Assembly: GCF_039537505.1 (NCBI RefSeq)
Contig: NZ_BAABAQ010000015.1
Span: 124,001-188,000, forward strand
Length of the DNA: 64,000 bases
From: Streptosporangium oxazolinicum
Lineage (GTDB): Bacteria; Actinomycetota; Actinomycetes; Streptosporangiales; Streptosporangiaceae
Reading direction: 5' to 3'
Positions 8,892 through 18,280 of this stretch are shown piece by piece (within the stretch, counting starts at the first letter, position 1; each line of letters opens with the position of its first letter). The notes beneath the pieces are model-generated. The model had not been told where the DNA came from and ran no database searches. It saw nothing but the letters and a program-made list of their open reading frames with translations. Both the position numbers and the translations under genes were made by a program.

Positions 8892-9599
8892 TCAGTCGTG
8901 CGGGACGACCAGGCCCGTCTCGTAGGCGTGGATCACCGCCTGGGTGCGGTCGCGCAGGCCCAGCTTGGCCAGCAGCCGGGCCACGTGGGTCTTCACCGTG
9001 TGCTCGGTGACCACGAGGTGTGCCGCGATCTCGGCGTTGGACAGTCCCCGGGCCACCAGGCGCAGCACCTCGGCCTCGCGCGGGGTCAGCGGGCTTCCGG
9101 CCGGTACCGGCCGCCGCTGCCGGGAGAACTCCGAGATCAGCCGCCTGGTGATCCTCGGGGCGAGCAGCGCGTCGCCGCGCGCCACGATCCTGACCGCCTC
9201 GGCCAGGTCGTTCGCCCGGACGTCCTTGAGCAGGAACCCGCTCGCCCCCGCGGTGAGCGCGTCGTACACGTAGTCGTCCAGGTCGAACGTGGTGATGATG
9301 ATCACCCTGGTCGCCTCGGTCTCCAGGATCCGGCGGGTCGCCTCGATCCCGCTCATCACGGGCATCCGGACGTCGAGGAGGGCGACGTGCGGGTGGGTCT
9401 CCCGCGCGAGCCGTACGGCCCGCTCCCCGTCGGAGGCGGTGCCCGCGACGGTGAGGTCGGGCTGCGCCTCGATCACGGCGGCGAATCCGCGGAGCACGAC
9501 GGGCTGGTCGTCGGCGATCAGCACCCGGATCGGCGTGCCCTCGGCCCCGCGGTCGTCGTGGGCGCGGCCGGGGGAGGGAGTTCTCGCGGGAACGGTCAT
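8892..9599 (-). CDS. LuxR/NarL-type response regulator
   Basis: 235 residues from ATG 9599, which overlaps the kinase stop by ATGA. Receiver domain at residues ~24-140 with acidic pocket ADDQ and phosphoacceptor Asp76 (LLDVRMP). The C-terminal LuxR helix-turn-helix (~170-230) contains LTPREAEVLRLVARGLSNAEIA and VTEHTVKTHV. It is the cognate partner of the coupled upstream kinase. Targets unknown. Confidence 0.9.
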   Translation of the reverse strand: MTVPARTPSPGRAHDDRGAEGTPIRVLIADDQPVVLRGFAAVIEAQPDLTVAGTASDGERAVRLARETHPHVALLDVRMPVMSGIEATRRILETEATRVIIITTFDLDDYVYDALTAGASGFLLKDVRANDLAEAVRIVARGDALLAPRITRRLISEFSRQRRPVPAGSPLTPREAEVLRLVARGLSNAEIAAHLVVTEHTVKTHVARLLAKLGLRDRTQAVIHAYETGLVVPHD

Positions 9600-10759
9600 T
9601 CCAGCGGGAGCCCGGCGTGGATCAGGAAGCCGCCCGCCGGCCCGGGGCCGGCCGTGAACCAGCCGCCGAGTGCCAGGGCACGCTCGCGCATGCCGACCAG
9701 GCCGTGCCCGTTCGCGGTGTCTCCCGAGGGGCCGGGACCGTTGTCGGTGATCCGCAGCACCAGCAGGGCCGGGCGGTAGGTCAGCTCGATCGACACCCGG
9801 GCGCCGGGCGCGTGGATCCTGGCGTTGGTCAGCGCCTCCTGGACGATCCGGTAGGCCGAGACGTCCACGGCGTGGGGCACCGCCACCTCCTCGCCGACCA
9901 CGTCGAGGTCCACCTCGCCGTCGTGTCGTTCGACCAGTTCCGGGAGCCGCGCCAGCCCCGGTTGCGGCGCGGTCTCCGGGGCGGCCGTGACGTCGGCGCG
10001 CAGTACGCCGAGCAGGCGGCGCATCTCGGTGAGCGTGGTGCGCGCGCTCGTCGCGATCTCCGCGAACTCCCGCTTCACCCGGTCGTCGAGCCCTTTGAGC
10101 GTGTAGGGCGCCGTCTCGGCCTGCACGGCGATCATCGACACCGAGTGGGCCACGATGTCGTGCATCTCCCGCGCGATCCTGGCCCGCTCGGCCATCGCGG
10201 CCTGTCGCCTGAGGGTCTCCAGGTTGTCCGCGCGAACCTCCTTGATCTCCGTGCGGCTCCGTCGCACGTCCGCCAGCAGCGCGGTCGCCACCACCACGCC
10301 CAGCAGGGCTATGACGAGAACCCCCGCGCGGTCGTACCACTGCGATCCGTAGACGGAGACGAGCCCGACGGCGAGGAGCGTGCCGACGCCCGCCGTCAGA
10401 ACCCACGCGGCTCCCCTGCCGAGCCGGCGCAGGATCGTGTAGAAGGAGAGCACGCCCGAGGCGTACACCGCCAGAGGAAACCGGTTCGAACCGGCCAGGA
10501 GCAGACCGACGGCACCCAGGAAGGTCAGGATGACGGCGGCCCACGGCTGGGAGCGGCGGATCGCCTGTGGCGCGGTGGCCAGCAGGGCGGCCGTCAGGAC
10601 GGCGATCTCGCTCTGGTACGAGGAGACGACCTCCAGGAGCGCGCCGAGCGCGAGTGCGGTGGCGGCGGCCAGGTTGGTGAGCGGAGACTCGATCACGCGT
10701 CTGAAATCGAAGGCGGCTATCCGCTCCTCCGCCTGGATCAGTTTGGTGGTGACGTCCAT
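9596..10759 (-). CDS. Two-component sensor histidine kinase (HisKA_3/NarX-like)
   Basis: 387 residues from ATG 10759, preceded by AGGAG ten bases upstream. A GTG at 10798 overlapping the MerR stop is an alternative but has no room for a ribosome site. The N-terminal half holds about five membrane segments (residues ~30-160). The dimerisation/phosphoacceptor motif is ARIAREMHDIVAHSVS with His near residue 200. The C-terminal HATPase has DNGPGPSG and NGHGLVGMRERA. This is a NarL-family kinase that phosphorylates the following regulator. Confidence 0.88.
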   Translation of the reverse strand: MDVTTKLIQAEERIAAFDFRRVIESPLTNLAAATALALGALLEVVSSYQSEIAVLTAALLATAPQAIRRSQPWAAVILTFLGAVGLLLAGSNRFPLAVYASGVLSFYTILRRLGRGAAWVLTAGVGTLLAVGLVSVYGSQWYDRAGVLVIALLGVVVATALLADVRRSRTEIKEVRADNLETLRRQAAMAERARIAREMHDIVAHSVSMIAVQAETAPYTLKGLDDRVKREFAEIATSARTTLTEMRRLLGVLRADVTAAPETAPQPGLARLPELVERHDGEVDLDVVGEEVAVPHAVDVSAYRIVQEALTNARIHAPGARVSIELTYRPALLVLRITDNGPGPSGDTANGHGLVGMRERALALGGWFTAGPGPAGGFLIHAGLPLE

Positions 10760-10794
10760 GGCCTGAATTCTCCTGAGTCGTGAGGCCGGTGGCG

Positions 10795-11160
10795 TCACTC
10801 CTGTGAGTGATCTCGCCGGTGGCCGCGCGGGTCGCCCTGGAGCAGGCGCAGCGCCTTCTCCTTTTCGAAGTCCAGCGCCCTGCGGGGTGCCTGCAGGCGG
10901 CCGATCCGCAGCCCCAGGTCCCGTACGGCCTGCGCGACCGCGGGCTCGCTCAGTGTCCGCAGCGCGAAGGCCAGCTCGGCGGGGGAGATGTCGAACCGCT
11001 TCTCCAGCTCGACGCCCTGCGCGACGGCCGAGAGCTCGTCGGGGCCGAACCGCCGGTGCGCGCCCTGGTTCCTGACCGGGGGGAGCAGCCCGAGCGCCTC
11101 GCGGTAGCGGAGCATCCGGGGGGACATGCCCAGCTTCCCGGCCGCCTCGGTGATCCGCAT
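10795..11160 (-). CDS. MerR family transcriptional regulator
   Basis: 121 residues from ATG 11160. The N-terminal winged helix reads MRITEAAGKLGMSPRMLRYREALGLLP, followed by HRRFGPDEL and a short helical region (~70-105). No conserved metal-binding Cys is present, so it is not a classic metal sensor. It is the first gene of a three-gene minus-strand operon with the kinase and response regulator, an unusual combination suggesting it controls the two-component pair or responds to the same signal. Confidence 0.85.
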   Translation of the reverse strand: MRITEAAGKLGMSPRMLRYREALGLLPPVRNQGAHRRFGPDELSAVAQGVELEKRFDISPAELAFALRTLSEPAVAQAVRDLGLRIGRLQAPRRALDFEKEKALRLLQGDPRGHRRDHSQE

Positions 11161-11382
11161 CGGTGACCTCTTTCCAGCGGTTTTCCAGAAAGCCTTACAT
11201 TCTTGTGTCAGGTTACCCGTTCAGAAGATGCGCGGAGCCGTTCCGGCAGCCTAAACTCGCAGGCGTCGACTGTTCCGGTGGAGCGGCGGGCCCGGCCCCA
11301 GAGCGAAGCACGATCGCGAGACGAGCGCGACGGGCGAGGGTGTGAGGCGAACGCCGCCCATCAACCAGAGGGGTAACCACAC
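11161..11382. promoter_or_regulatory. Divergent promoter region, MerR operon and ahcY
   Basis: 222 bases between divergent genes. Two direct TTTCCAG copies (11171-11177 and 11182-11188) lie just upstream of the merR start and could be a regulator site. The ahcY start has a GAGGGG ribosome-binding sequence. No known S-adenosylhomocysteine riboswitch core was recognisable. Confidence 0.35.
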
Positions 11383-12810
<1,428 letters not shown>

Positions 12811-12846
12811 CAACCGGCGTCACTGATACCGGCGGTCGTTCCACCG

Positions 12847-12870
12847 GGCCCCCGCGGTTTCGCGGGGGCC
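12847..12870 (+). terminator. Hairpin terminator after ahcY
   Basis: Perfect 10-base-pair stem GGCCCCCGCG / CGCGGGGGCC with a GTTT loop, followed by TTCGG. Confidence 0.7.
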
Positions 12871-12910
12871 TTCGGGCGATTCCGGGGTTCGGCCAGAACT
12901 GGGGAGATAC

Positions 12911-14170
12911 GTGACTAGCGCCGACAGCGCCGACAGCGCTCTGGTGGCGTCGGGGGAGCTGAGGATCGGGTGGGCGGCGCGGGCGATGCCGGTGCTCACC
13001 GCCCTCGGTGAGCGGTTCGCCGCCGAGCGGCCCTTCGGAGGGCTGCGGATCGCCGCGTGCCTGCACGTCACCGCCGAGACCGCCGTGCTCATGGGCACCC
13101 TCAAGGCGGGCGGGGCCGAGATCGCGCTGGCCGCGTCGAACCCGCTGTCCACCCAGGACGACGTCGCCGAGGCGCTCCGTGACTACGGCGTCGTCGTGCA
13201 CGCGCAGGCCGGGGTGACCATGGACGCCTACTACCGCCACATCCACCAGGCGCTCGACATCGGCCCGGACATCGTCCTGGACGACGGCTGCGACCTCGTC
13301 AACATCCTGCACACCGAGCGGACCGAGCTGCTGGAGACGGTCTCCGGCGGGTGCGAGGAGACCACCACCGGGATCATCAGGCTCCGGCAGATGGCGGCGG
13401 AGAAGGCCCTCAGGTTCCCCGTGGTGGCGGTCAACGACACGCGGACCAAGCGGATGTTCGACAACCGCTACGGGACCGGCCAGTCGACCATGGACGGGAT
13501 CATGCGCGCCACGAACACCCTGCTCGCGGGCAAGACCGTGGTGGTCGCCGGGTTCGGCTACTGCGGCCGGGGCGTCGCCGAGCGGGCCAGGGGCCTGGGG
13601 GCGCGGGTCGTGGTGACCGAGATCGACCCGGTCAAGGCACTGGACGCCTCGCTGCAGGGCTACGACGTACGGTCGATGGCGGCCGCGGCCCGCGCCGGGG
13701 ACGTGTTCGTCACGGTCACCGGCAACCGCGACGTGATCAGGGGCGAGCACCTGGCGGAGATGAAGGACGGCGCGATCCTGGCCAACGCCGGGCACTTCGA
13801 CGTCGAGATCGACGTCCGCGCGCTGGACGACCTGGCGCACGCCGTCCACCGGGGGGTGCGCCCCAACACCGACGAGTACGTCCTCGCCGACGGCCGCAGG
13901 CTCCTGCTGCTCGCCGAGGGCCGCCTGGTGAACCTGACCGCCGCCGAGGGGCATCCCGCCGCCGTCATGGACATGTCATTCTCCGCGCAGGTGCTCTCGG
14001 TGGCGTGGCTGGTCCGCGAGCGGGCGCGGCTGGAGCCGGGGGTCTACGACGTGCCGGGGGAGGTCGACGTGGAGGTGGCGCGGCTCAAGCTGGCCGCGGC
14101 CGGGATCGAGATGGACGAGCTCACCCCCGACCAGGAGGAGTATCTCCACTCGTGGCGGCTCGGCTCGTAA
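12911..14170 (+). CDS. Second adenosylhomocysteinase-like protein (short type)
   Basis: 419 residues from GTG 12911. Same fold as AhcY: LHVTAETAVLMGTLKAGGAE, ASNPLSTQDDVAEAL, EETTTGIIRL, and the NAD loop GFGYCGRGVAERARG near residue 214. It lacks the long insert and ends EEYLHSWRLGS instead of KxxHYRY, which is the archaeal/thermophile pattern. It may hydrolyse SAH or a related thioether such as S-inosylhomocysteine; the alternative substrate is inference. The gene has its own spacing after the ahcY terminator, so it is probably expressed separately. Confidence 0.85.
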   Translation: MTSADSADSALVASGELRIGWAARAMPVLTALGERFAAERPFGGLRIAACLHVTAETAVLMGTLKAGGAEIALAASNPLSTQDDVAEALRDYGVVVHAQAGVTMDAYYRHIHQALDIGPDIVLDDGCDLVNILHTERTELLETVSGGCEETTTGIIRLRQMAAEKALRFPVVAVNDTRTKRMFDNRYGTGQSTMDGIMRATNTLLAGKTVVVAGFGYCGRGVAERARGLGARVVVTEIDPVKALDASLQGYDVRSMAAAARAGDVFVTVTGNRDVIRGEHLAEMKDGAILANAGHFDVEIDVRALDDLAHAVHRGVRPNTDEYVLADGRRLLLLAEGRLVNLTAAEGHPAAVMDMSFSAQVLSVAWLVRERARLEPGVYDVPGEVDVEVARLKLAAAGIEMDELTPDQEEYLHSWRLGS

Positions 14171-14231
14171 GCCGGGCCCCGCACCACGGTTGGCACAGCC
14201 CTCGAAGCACGGTCCTCGGGCCGGGAGGGCG

Positions 14232-14861
14232 TCAGAGCTCGGCCTGCATCTCCTGCATCCTGCGGATCTCGGCGCTCTGGGTGGCCGAGACGTCGTTGGC
14301 CAGCTCCTCGATCCGCTGGTGCGAGCCGGAGGTGAGGACCTGTTCGGACATCGTGAGCGCGCCCCTGTGGTGCGCGATCATGAGCTGGAGGAAGAGCCGG
14401 TCGAAGTCCTTGCCGGAGGCGGCCTTGAGCGCATCCATCTGCTCGGGCGAGGCCATGCCGGGCATGCTGTCGTGCTCGGCGTGGTGTTCGGGAGCCCGCA
14501 TGCCCTGCTGCTGGAGCCAGGTGATCATGAACTGGATCTCCGGCGCCTGCGAGTCCTTGATGCGCGAGGCCAGGCTCTTCAGCCGGGTGTGCTCGGCCCT
14601 GGTCGGGGCGAGGGAGGCCATGTCGAGGGCCTGCCGGTGGTGGACGACCATGTTCTGGACGTACGTCACGTCGGCCGCGTTGGCGGTGGGCGAGGGCACG
14701 AGCGTGGCGGCCTCGCTCGGGCCGACGGTCCTGGCGACCTCGCCCGGCCTGCCCGGAACGATCACCGGTGCCGACGCCTGGGGTGAGGGAGCCGGGTCGG
14801 GCTCGGAGGTGCACGCGCTGAGAGCCAGGGCGGCGATCACGGCGATGAGCGCGACGCGCAC
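14232..14861 (-). CDS. DUF305 family lipoprotein
   Basis: 209 residues from GTG 14861, five to six bases after a GGAGG. Lipoprotein signal VRVALIAVIAALALSAC with lipobox Cys17. Two repeats of the DUF305 signature are present: YVQNMVVHHRQALDMASL and LFLQLMIAHHRGALTMSEQ, each with a His pair. The His/Met-rich middle (HHAEHDSMPGM) suggests copper or other metal binding, as proposed for the family. It is divergent from the LVIVD gene. Confidence 0.88.
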   Translation of the reverse strand: MRVALIAVIAALALSACTSEPDPAPSPQASAPVIVPGRPGEVARTVGPSEAATLVPSPTANAADVTYVQNMVVHHRQALDMASLAPTRAEHTRLKSLASRIKDSQAPEIQFMITWLQQQGMRAPEHHAEHDSMPGMASPEQMDALKAASGKDFDRLFLQLMIAHHRGALTMSEQVLTSGSHQRIEELANDVSATQSAEIRRMQEMQAEL

Positions 14862-15001
14862 CCGGCCTCCTTGGTGAATGTCCAGTAGCGAAAGACCGTA
14901 ACCCCTGCTGGGCCGGTCCGTAAAGACCGCACACCGGTAACAGTTGCTAACACTGTGATGGCTTGCCTGACGACCGTACAGCATGAACGATTTAACCGTT
15001 T

Positions 15002-15023
15002 ATGCACCTTTTATTGGGTGCAT
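15002..15023 (+). promoter_or_regulatory. Leader hairpin just upstream of the LVIVD-1 ribosome site
   Basis: ATGCACC / GGTGCAT, seven base pairs with an 8-base AT-rich loop. It ends six bases before the AAGGAGG that serves GTG 15043. It could affect translation or message stability. The wider intergenic (14862-15042) also holds a possible promoter TTGCCT-17-AACGAT, low confidence. Confidence 0.4.
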
Positions 15024-15042
15024 GTGTCAAGGAGGTTCACGA

Positions 15043-16476
15043 GTGTCCACCCCCCTCAGGAAGGGCCTGACCGGCCGCTTCCTGTTCGTGGCCGGGGTCG
15101 CCGTCGCGACGGCGCTTGCCGCGTTCCCCGCGCAGGCAGCCGACATCCCGGCACCCGGTGAGATCGCCAAGAGCGCGAACATCGAACATGTTCTCAACGT
15201 GGTCAAGCCCGCCGCGCTGACGGACATCAACACCGACATGGCGTTCCAGGACAACTACGCCTACGTCGGTAACTACAGCGGCTTCTCGATCTACGACATC
15301 AAGCGGCCCAGCAGGACCTCGCTGGTCAGCTCGGTCGTCTGCCCCGGTGGGCAGATGGACCTGGCGGTCTACGGCGACCTTCTCTTCGCCGCCGTCGACT
15401 CGTCGCGCAACAACGACTCCTGCAGCAGCGTCGGCCAGAGCGCGGCGACCAAGGAGTCGTGGGAAGGCATCCGGATCTTCGACGTCAGGGACAAGAAGAA
15501 CCCCAAGTACGTCAAGTCCGTCGAGACCAACTGCGGCTCGCACACGCTGACCCTGGTCCCGGGCAAGGGCAGGGACCGCAGGAACGTCTACGTGTACGTC
15601 TCCTCCTACAGCCCGAGCGCGTCGTTCCCCGACTGCCAGCCGCCGCACGACAAGATCTCGATCATCAAGGTGCCGCTGCGCGACCCGGCGTCCGCCGCGG
15701 TCGCCGCCACGCCGGTGCTGTTCCCCGACGGCGGCAACCCGGGTGAGACCCTGCCCTACCCCGAGCGCACCTCGGCCACGAGCGGCTGCCACGACATCAC
15801 CGCGTACCCGGAGAAGGACATCGCCGCCGGAGCCTGCATGGGCGAGGGCATCCTGATGGACATCTCCAACCCGCTCCAGCCGAAGGTCACCGCCACCGCC
15901 CGCGACGACCAGAACTTCGCGTTCTGGCACTCGGCGACGTTCAACAACGAGGGCACCAAGGTGATCTTCACCGACGAGCTCGGCGGCGGCACCTCGGCCA
16001 CCTGCAACGAGGCGATCGGCCCGAACCGCGGCGCCAACGCCTACTACGACATCAAGCGTGGGAAGCTCACCTTCAAGAGCTACTTCAAGATCGGTCGTCA
16101 CCAGGCCGACACCGAGAACTGCGTCGCGCACAACGGCTCGCTGATCCCGGTCAAGGGCAAGGACATCATGGTCCAGGCCTGGTACCAGGGCGGCATCTCG
16201 GTCGTCGACTTCACCGACTCGACCCGTCCGAAGGAGATCGCGTTCTTCGAGCGCGGCCCCGACAACACCGCCCCCGCGCTCAGCGGCGGCTTCTGGTCCG
16301 CGTACTACTACGACGGCCACATCTACGGCAGCGACTTCAACCTCGGTCTCGACGTCCTGAAGATCAACGACCGGCGTACGGACGGTGCCGAGAGGGTCAG
16401 GTTCGGCATCCTGAACGCGCAGACCCAGGCGTCCTACCGCGAGAACGGTCACGGTCACGGCCACGACCACTGGTAA
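15043..16476 (+). CDS. Secreted LVIVD-repeat beta-propeller protein, copy 1
   Basis: 477 residues from GTG 15043, chosen because AAGGAGG sits seven bases upstream and the signal peptide then begins MSTPLRKGLTGRFLFVAG and cleaves after AQA (~residue 32). The body has repeated blades such as YAYVGNYSGFSIYDI, GIRIFDVRDKKNPKYV and GISVVDFTDSTRPKEI, typical of LVIVD proteins that likely form a propeller. Several Cys pairs suggest disulfides, and the C-terminus is His-rich (HGHGHGHDHW). Function unknown. Strong paralogue of the next gene. Confidence 0.85.
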   Translation: MSTPLRKGLTGRFLFVAGVAVATALAAFPAQAADIPAPGEIAKSANIEHVLNVVKPAALTDINTDMAFQDNYAYVGNYSGFSIYDIKRPSRTSLVSSVVCPGGQMDLAVYGDLLFAAVDSSRNNDSCSSVGQSAATKESWEGIRIFDVRDKKNPKYVKSVETNCGSHTLTLVPGKGRDRRNVYVYVSSYSPSASFPDCQPPHDKISIIKVPLRDPASAAVAATPVLFPDGGNPGETLPYPERTSATSGCHDITAYPEKDIAAGACMGEGILMDISNPLQPKVTATARDDQNFAFWHSATFNNEGTKVIFTDELGGGTSATCNEAIGPNRGANAYYDIKRGKLTFKSYFKIGRHQADTENCVAHNGSLIPVKGKDIMVQAWYQGGISVVDFTDSTRPKEIAFFERGPDNTAPALSGGFWSAYYYDGHIYGSDFNLGLDVLKINDRRTDGAERVRFGILNAQTQASYRENGHGHGHDHW

Positions 16477-16759
16477 CTGACGGCGGTCTCATGGTCGTCG
16501 ACCTCTGAGGACGGCCGAGGCCACCACGCGTGGAAGGCCACCGGGCGCTCGCCGAGCGCCCGGTGGCCTTCGTGCGTGCGGGCCGGGAACACCCGGAAGG
16601 ATCACATAAGGGACATCGACCGTAAACGTTCACGGAGCCATAGTAAAGAGATCGTCTCATATTTTATTGTGACAAAGTCATGCTCCGTCGATCCGGCTGT
16701 CAGGAGGGACGGTTTGCTAATTTATGCATGCCTTATGTCCGCTCCAAGGAGGCACCCGA
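16477..16759 (+). promoter_or_regulatory. Intergenic with AT-rich promoter region of LVIVD copy 2
   Basis: After a strong terminator, bases ~16600-16740 are unusually AT-rich (for example ATATTTTATTGTGACAAAGTC). TTTATGCA at 16721-16728 also occurs at 14999-15006, upstream of copy 1 at a similar distance, suggesting shared control. No gene is seen. Confidence 0.4.
16534..16570 (+). terminator. Terminator after LVIVD copy 1
   Basis: Perfect 18-base inverted repeat around a single central base (AAGGCCACCGGGCGCTCG and its complement). The RNA would form a stem of about 15 pairs with a small loop. Confidence 0.75.
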
Positions 16760-18148
16760 GTGTTCGCTCCCCAAAGGACCGTTCGGGCGTTGGTAGTGGC
16801 GGCCACGGCCGCCGCGATGCTGATGTCCACGGTCTCGGCCCAGGCCGCCGACATTCCCCCGCCCGGCGAGGTCGTCACCAGCCCCAACGTGACGCACGTG
16901 GGCACCCTGCCCAAGCTCCCCGGCCTTGAGGCCACCACCAACAGCGACATCGCCTTCCAGGGTGACTACGCCTACGTTGGCAACTACGGCGGCTTCTCGA
17001 TCTACGACATCAGGAACCCGAGGCGCGCCAAGCTCGTCAGCGGCGTCCTGTGCCCCGGCTCCCAGATGGACGTGTCGGTCTACGGCGACCTGCTGTTCGC
17101 CGCGGTCGACAACTCCCGCAGCGACGACTCCTGCAACAGCGTCGGCCAGGTGGCCAGCATCAAGGAGTCGTGGGAAGGGGTTCGGATCTTCGACATCAGC
17201 GACAAGAAGAACCCCAAGTACATCAAGTCGGTCGAGACCAACTGCGGCTCCCACACCCTGACACTTGTTCCCGGCAAGTCCAGGGACCGGCGCAACGTCT
17301 ACCTCTACGTCTCCTCCTACAACCCGAACACGACGTTCCCCGACTGCCAGCCTCCGCACGACAAGATCTCGGTCATCAAGGTGCCGCTGCGCACCCCGAC
17401 CGCCGCGGCCGTGGTCAAGACGCCGGTCATCTTCCCCGACGGGGGCAACGAGACGCAGCCGGGCCTGCTGCTGCCGACCAGCGGCTGCCACGACATCACC
17501 GTCTACGCGGAGAAGGACATCGCGGCCGGAGCCTGCATGGGTGACGGCGTCCTGTTCGACATCTCCGACCGGGAGAACCCGGTGATCACCGCGCGGGTCA
17601 CCGACCCGAACTTCGCCTTCTGGCACTCGGCGACGTTCAGCAACAAGGGCAACAAGGTCGTCTTCACCGACGAGCTCGGCGGCGGCGGCGCGGCCACCTG
17701 CAACGAGGCCACCGGCCCGAACCGCGGGGCCAACGCCTACTACGACATCGTCCGCGGCAAGCTGGTCTTCAAGGGCTACTTCAAGATCGGCCGTTACCAG
17801 GCCGACACCGAGAACTGTGTCGCGCACAACGGCTCGCTGATCCCGGTCAAGGGCAAGGACATCATGGTCCAGGCCTGGTACCAGGGCGGCGTCTCCTTCG
17901 TGGACTTCACCGACTCGTCCCGTCCGAAGGAGATCGGCTTCTTCGAGCGCGGTCCCGAGCCCGACGGTGGAGGCGGCGGCATCTGGTCCGCGTACTACTA
18001 CAACGGCTACGTCTACGCCAGCGACTTCCGCAGGGGCCTGGACGTCCTCAAGATCGACGACCGTCGCACCGACCCGGCCAAGGGCGTCCGCCTGGACCGG
18101 CTGAACGTGCAGACCCAGGACTCCTACGGGGAGCACGGTCACCACTGA
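16760..18148 (+). CDS. Secreted LVIVD-repeat beta-propeller protein, copy 2
   Basis: 462 residues from GTG 16760, with AAGGAGG seven bases upstream exactly as in copy 1. Signal peptide cleaves after AQA (~residue 29), mature start ADIPPPGEV. The sequence is collinear with copy 1 throughout, with the same blades and Cys positions (ETNCGSHTLTLVPGK, TSGCHDIT, DTENCVAHNGSLIP). It lacks the His-rich tail and the extra GETLPYPERT-like insertion. A tandem duplication that has kept the same translation signals but different upstream DNA. Confidence 0.85.
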   Translation: MFAPQRTVRALVVAATAAAMLMSTVSAQAADIPPPGEVVTSPNVTHVGTLPKLPGLEATTNSDIAFQGDYAYVGNYGGFSIYDIRNPRRAKLVSGVLCPGSQMDVSVYGDLLFAAVDNSRSDDSCNSVGQVASIKESWEGVRIFDISDKKNPKYIKSVETNCGSHTLTLVPGKSRDRRNVYLYVSSYNPNTTFPDCQPPHDKISVIKVPLRTPTAAAVVKTPVIFPDGGNETQPGLLLPTSGCHDITVYAEKDIAAGACMGDGVLFDISDRENPVITARVTDPNFAFWHSATFSNKGNKVVFTDELGGGGAATCNEATGPNRGANAYYDIVRGKLVFKGYFKIGRYQADTENCVAHNGSLIPVKGKDIMVQAWYQGGVSFVDFTDSSRPKEIGFFERGPEPDGGGGGIWSAYYYNGYVYASDFRRGLDVLKIDDRRTDPAKGVRLDRLNVQTQDSYGEHGHH

Positions 18149-18184
18149 CCCATCCCCCTGGGGGACGCGGTACACGTGAGGAGA

Positions 18185-18214
18185 GGGGCGGCGGGCCTTC
18201 CCGCCGCCCCTTTT
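18185..18214 (+). terminator. Intrinsic terminator after LVIVD copy 2
   Basis: Perfect 11-base-pair stem GGGGCGGCGGG / CCCGCCGCCCC with a CCTT loop, followed by TTTT. Confidence 0.8.
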
Positions 18215-18280
18215 CGCGTCCCCGCGCGACACCACCACCGACGCCGGACCCGTACGGCGGGAGGCGTACGGGGCGGGAGG

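Noticed and set aside
11161..11382. Possible SAH riboswitch upstream of ahcY
   Set aside because: The conserved SAH-riboswitch core (GAGGAGCGCUGC-like) could not be found and no convincing pseudoknot is visible.
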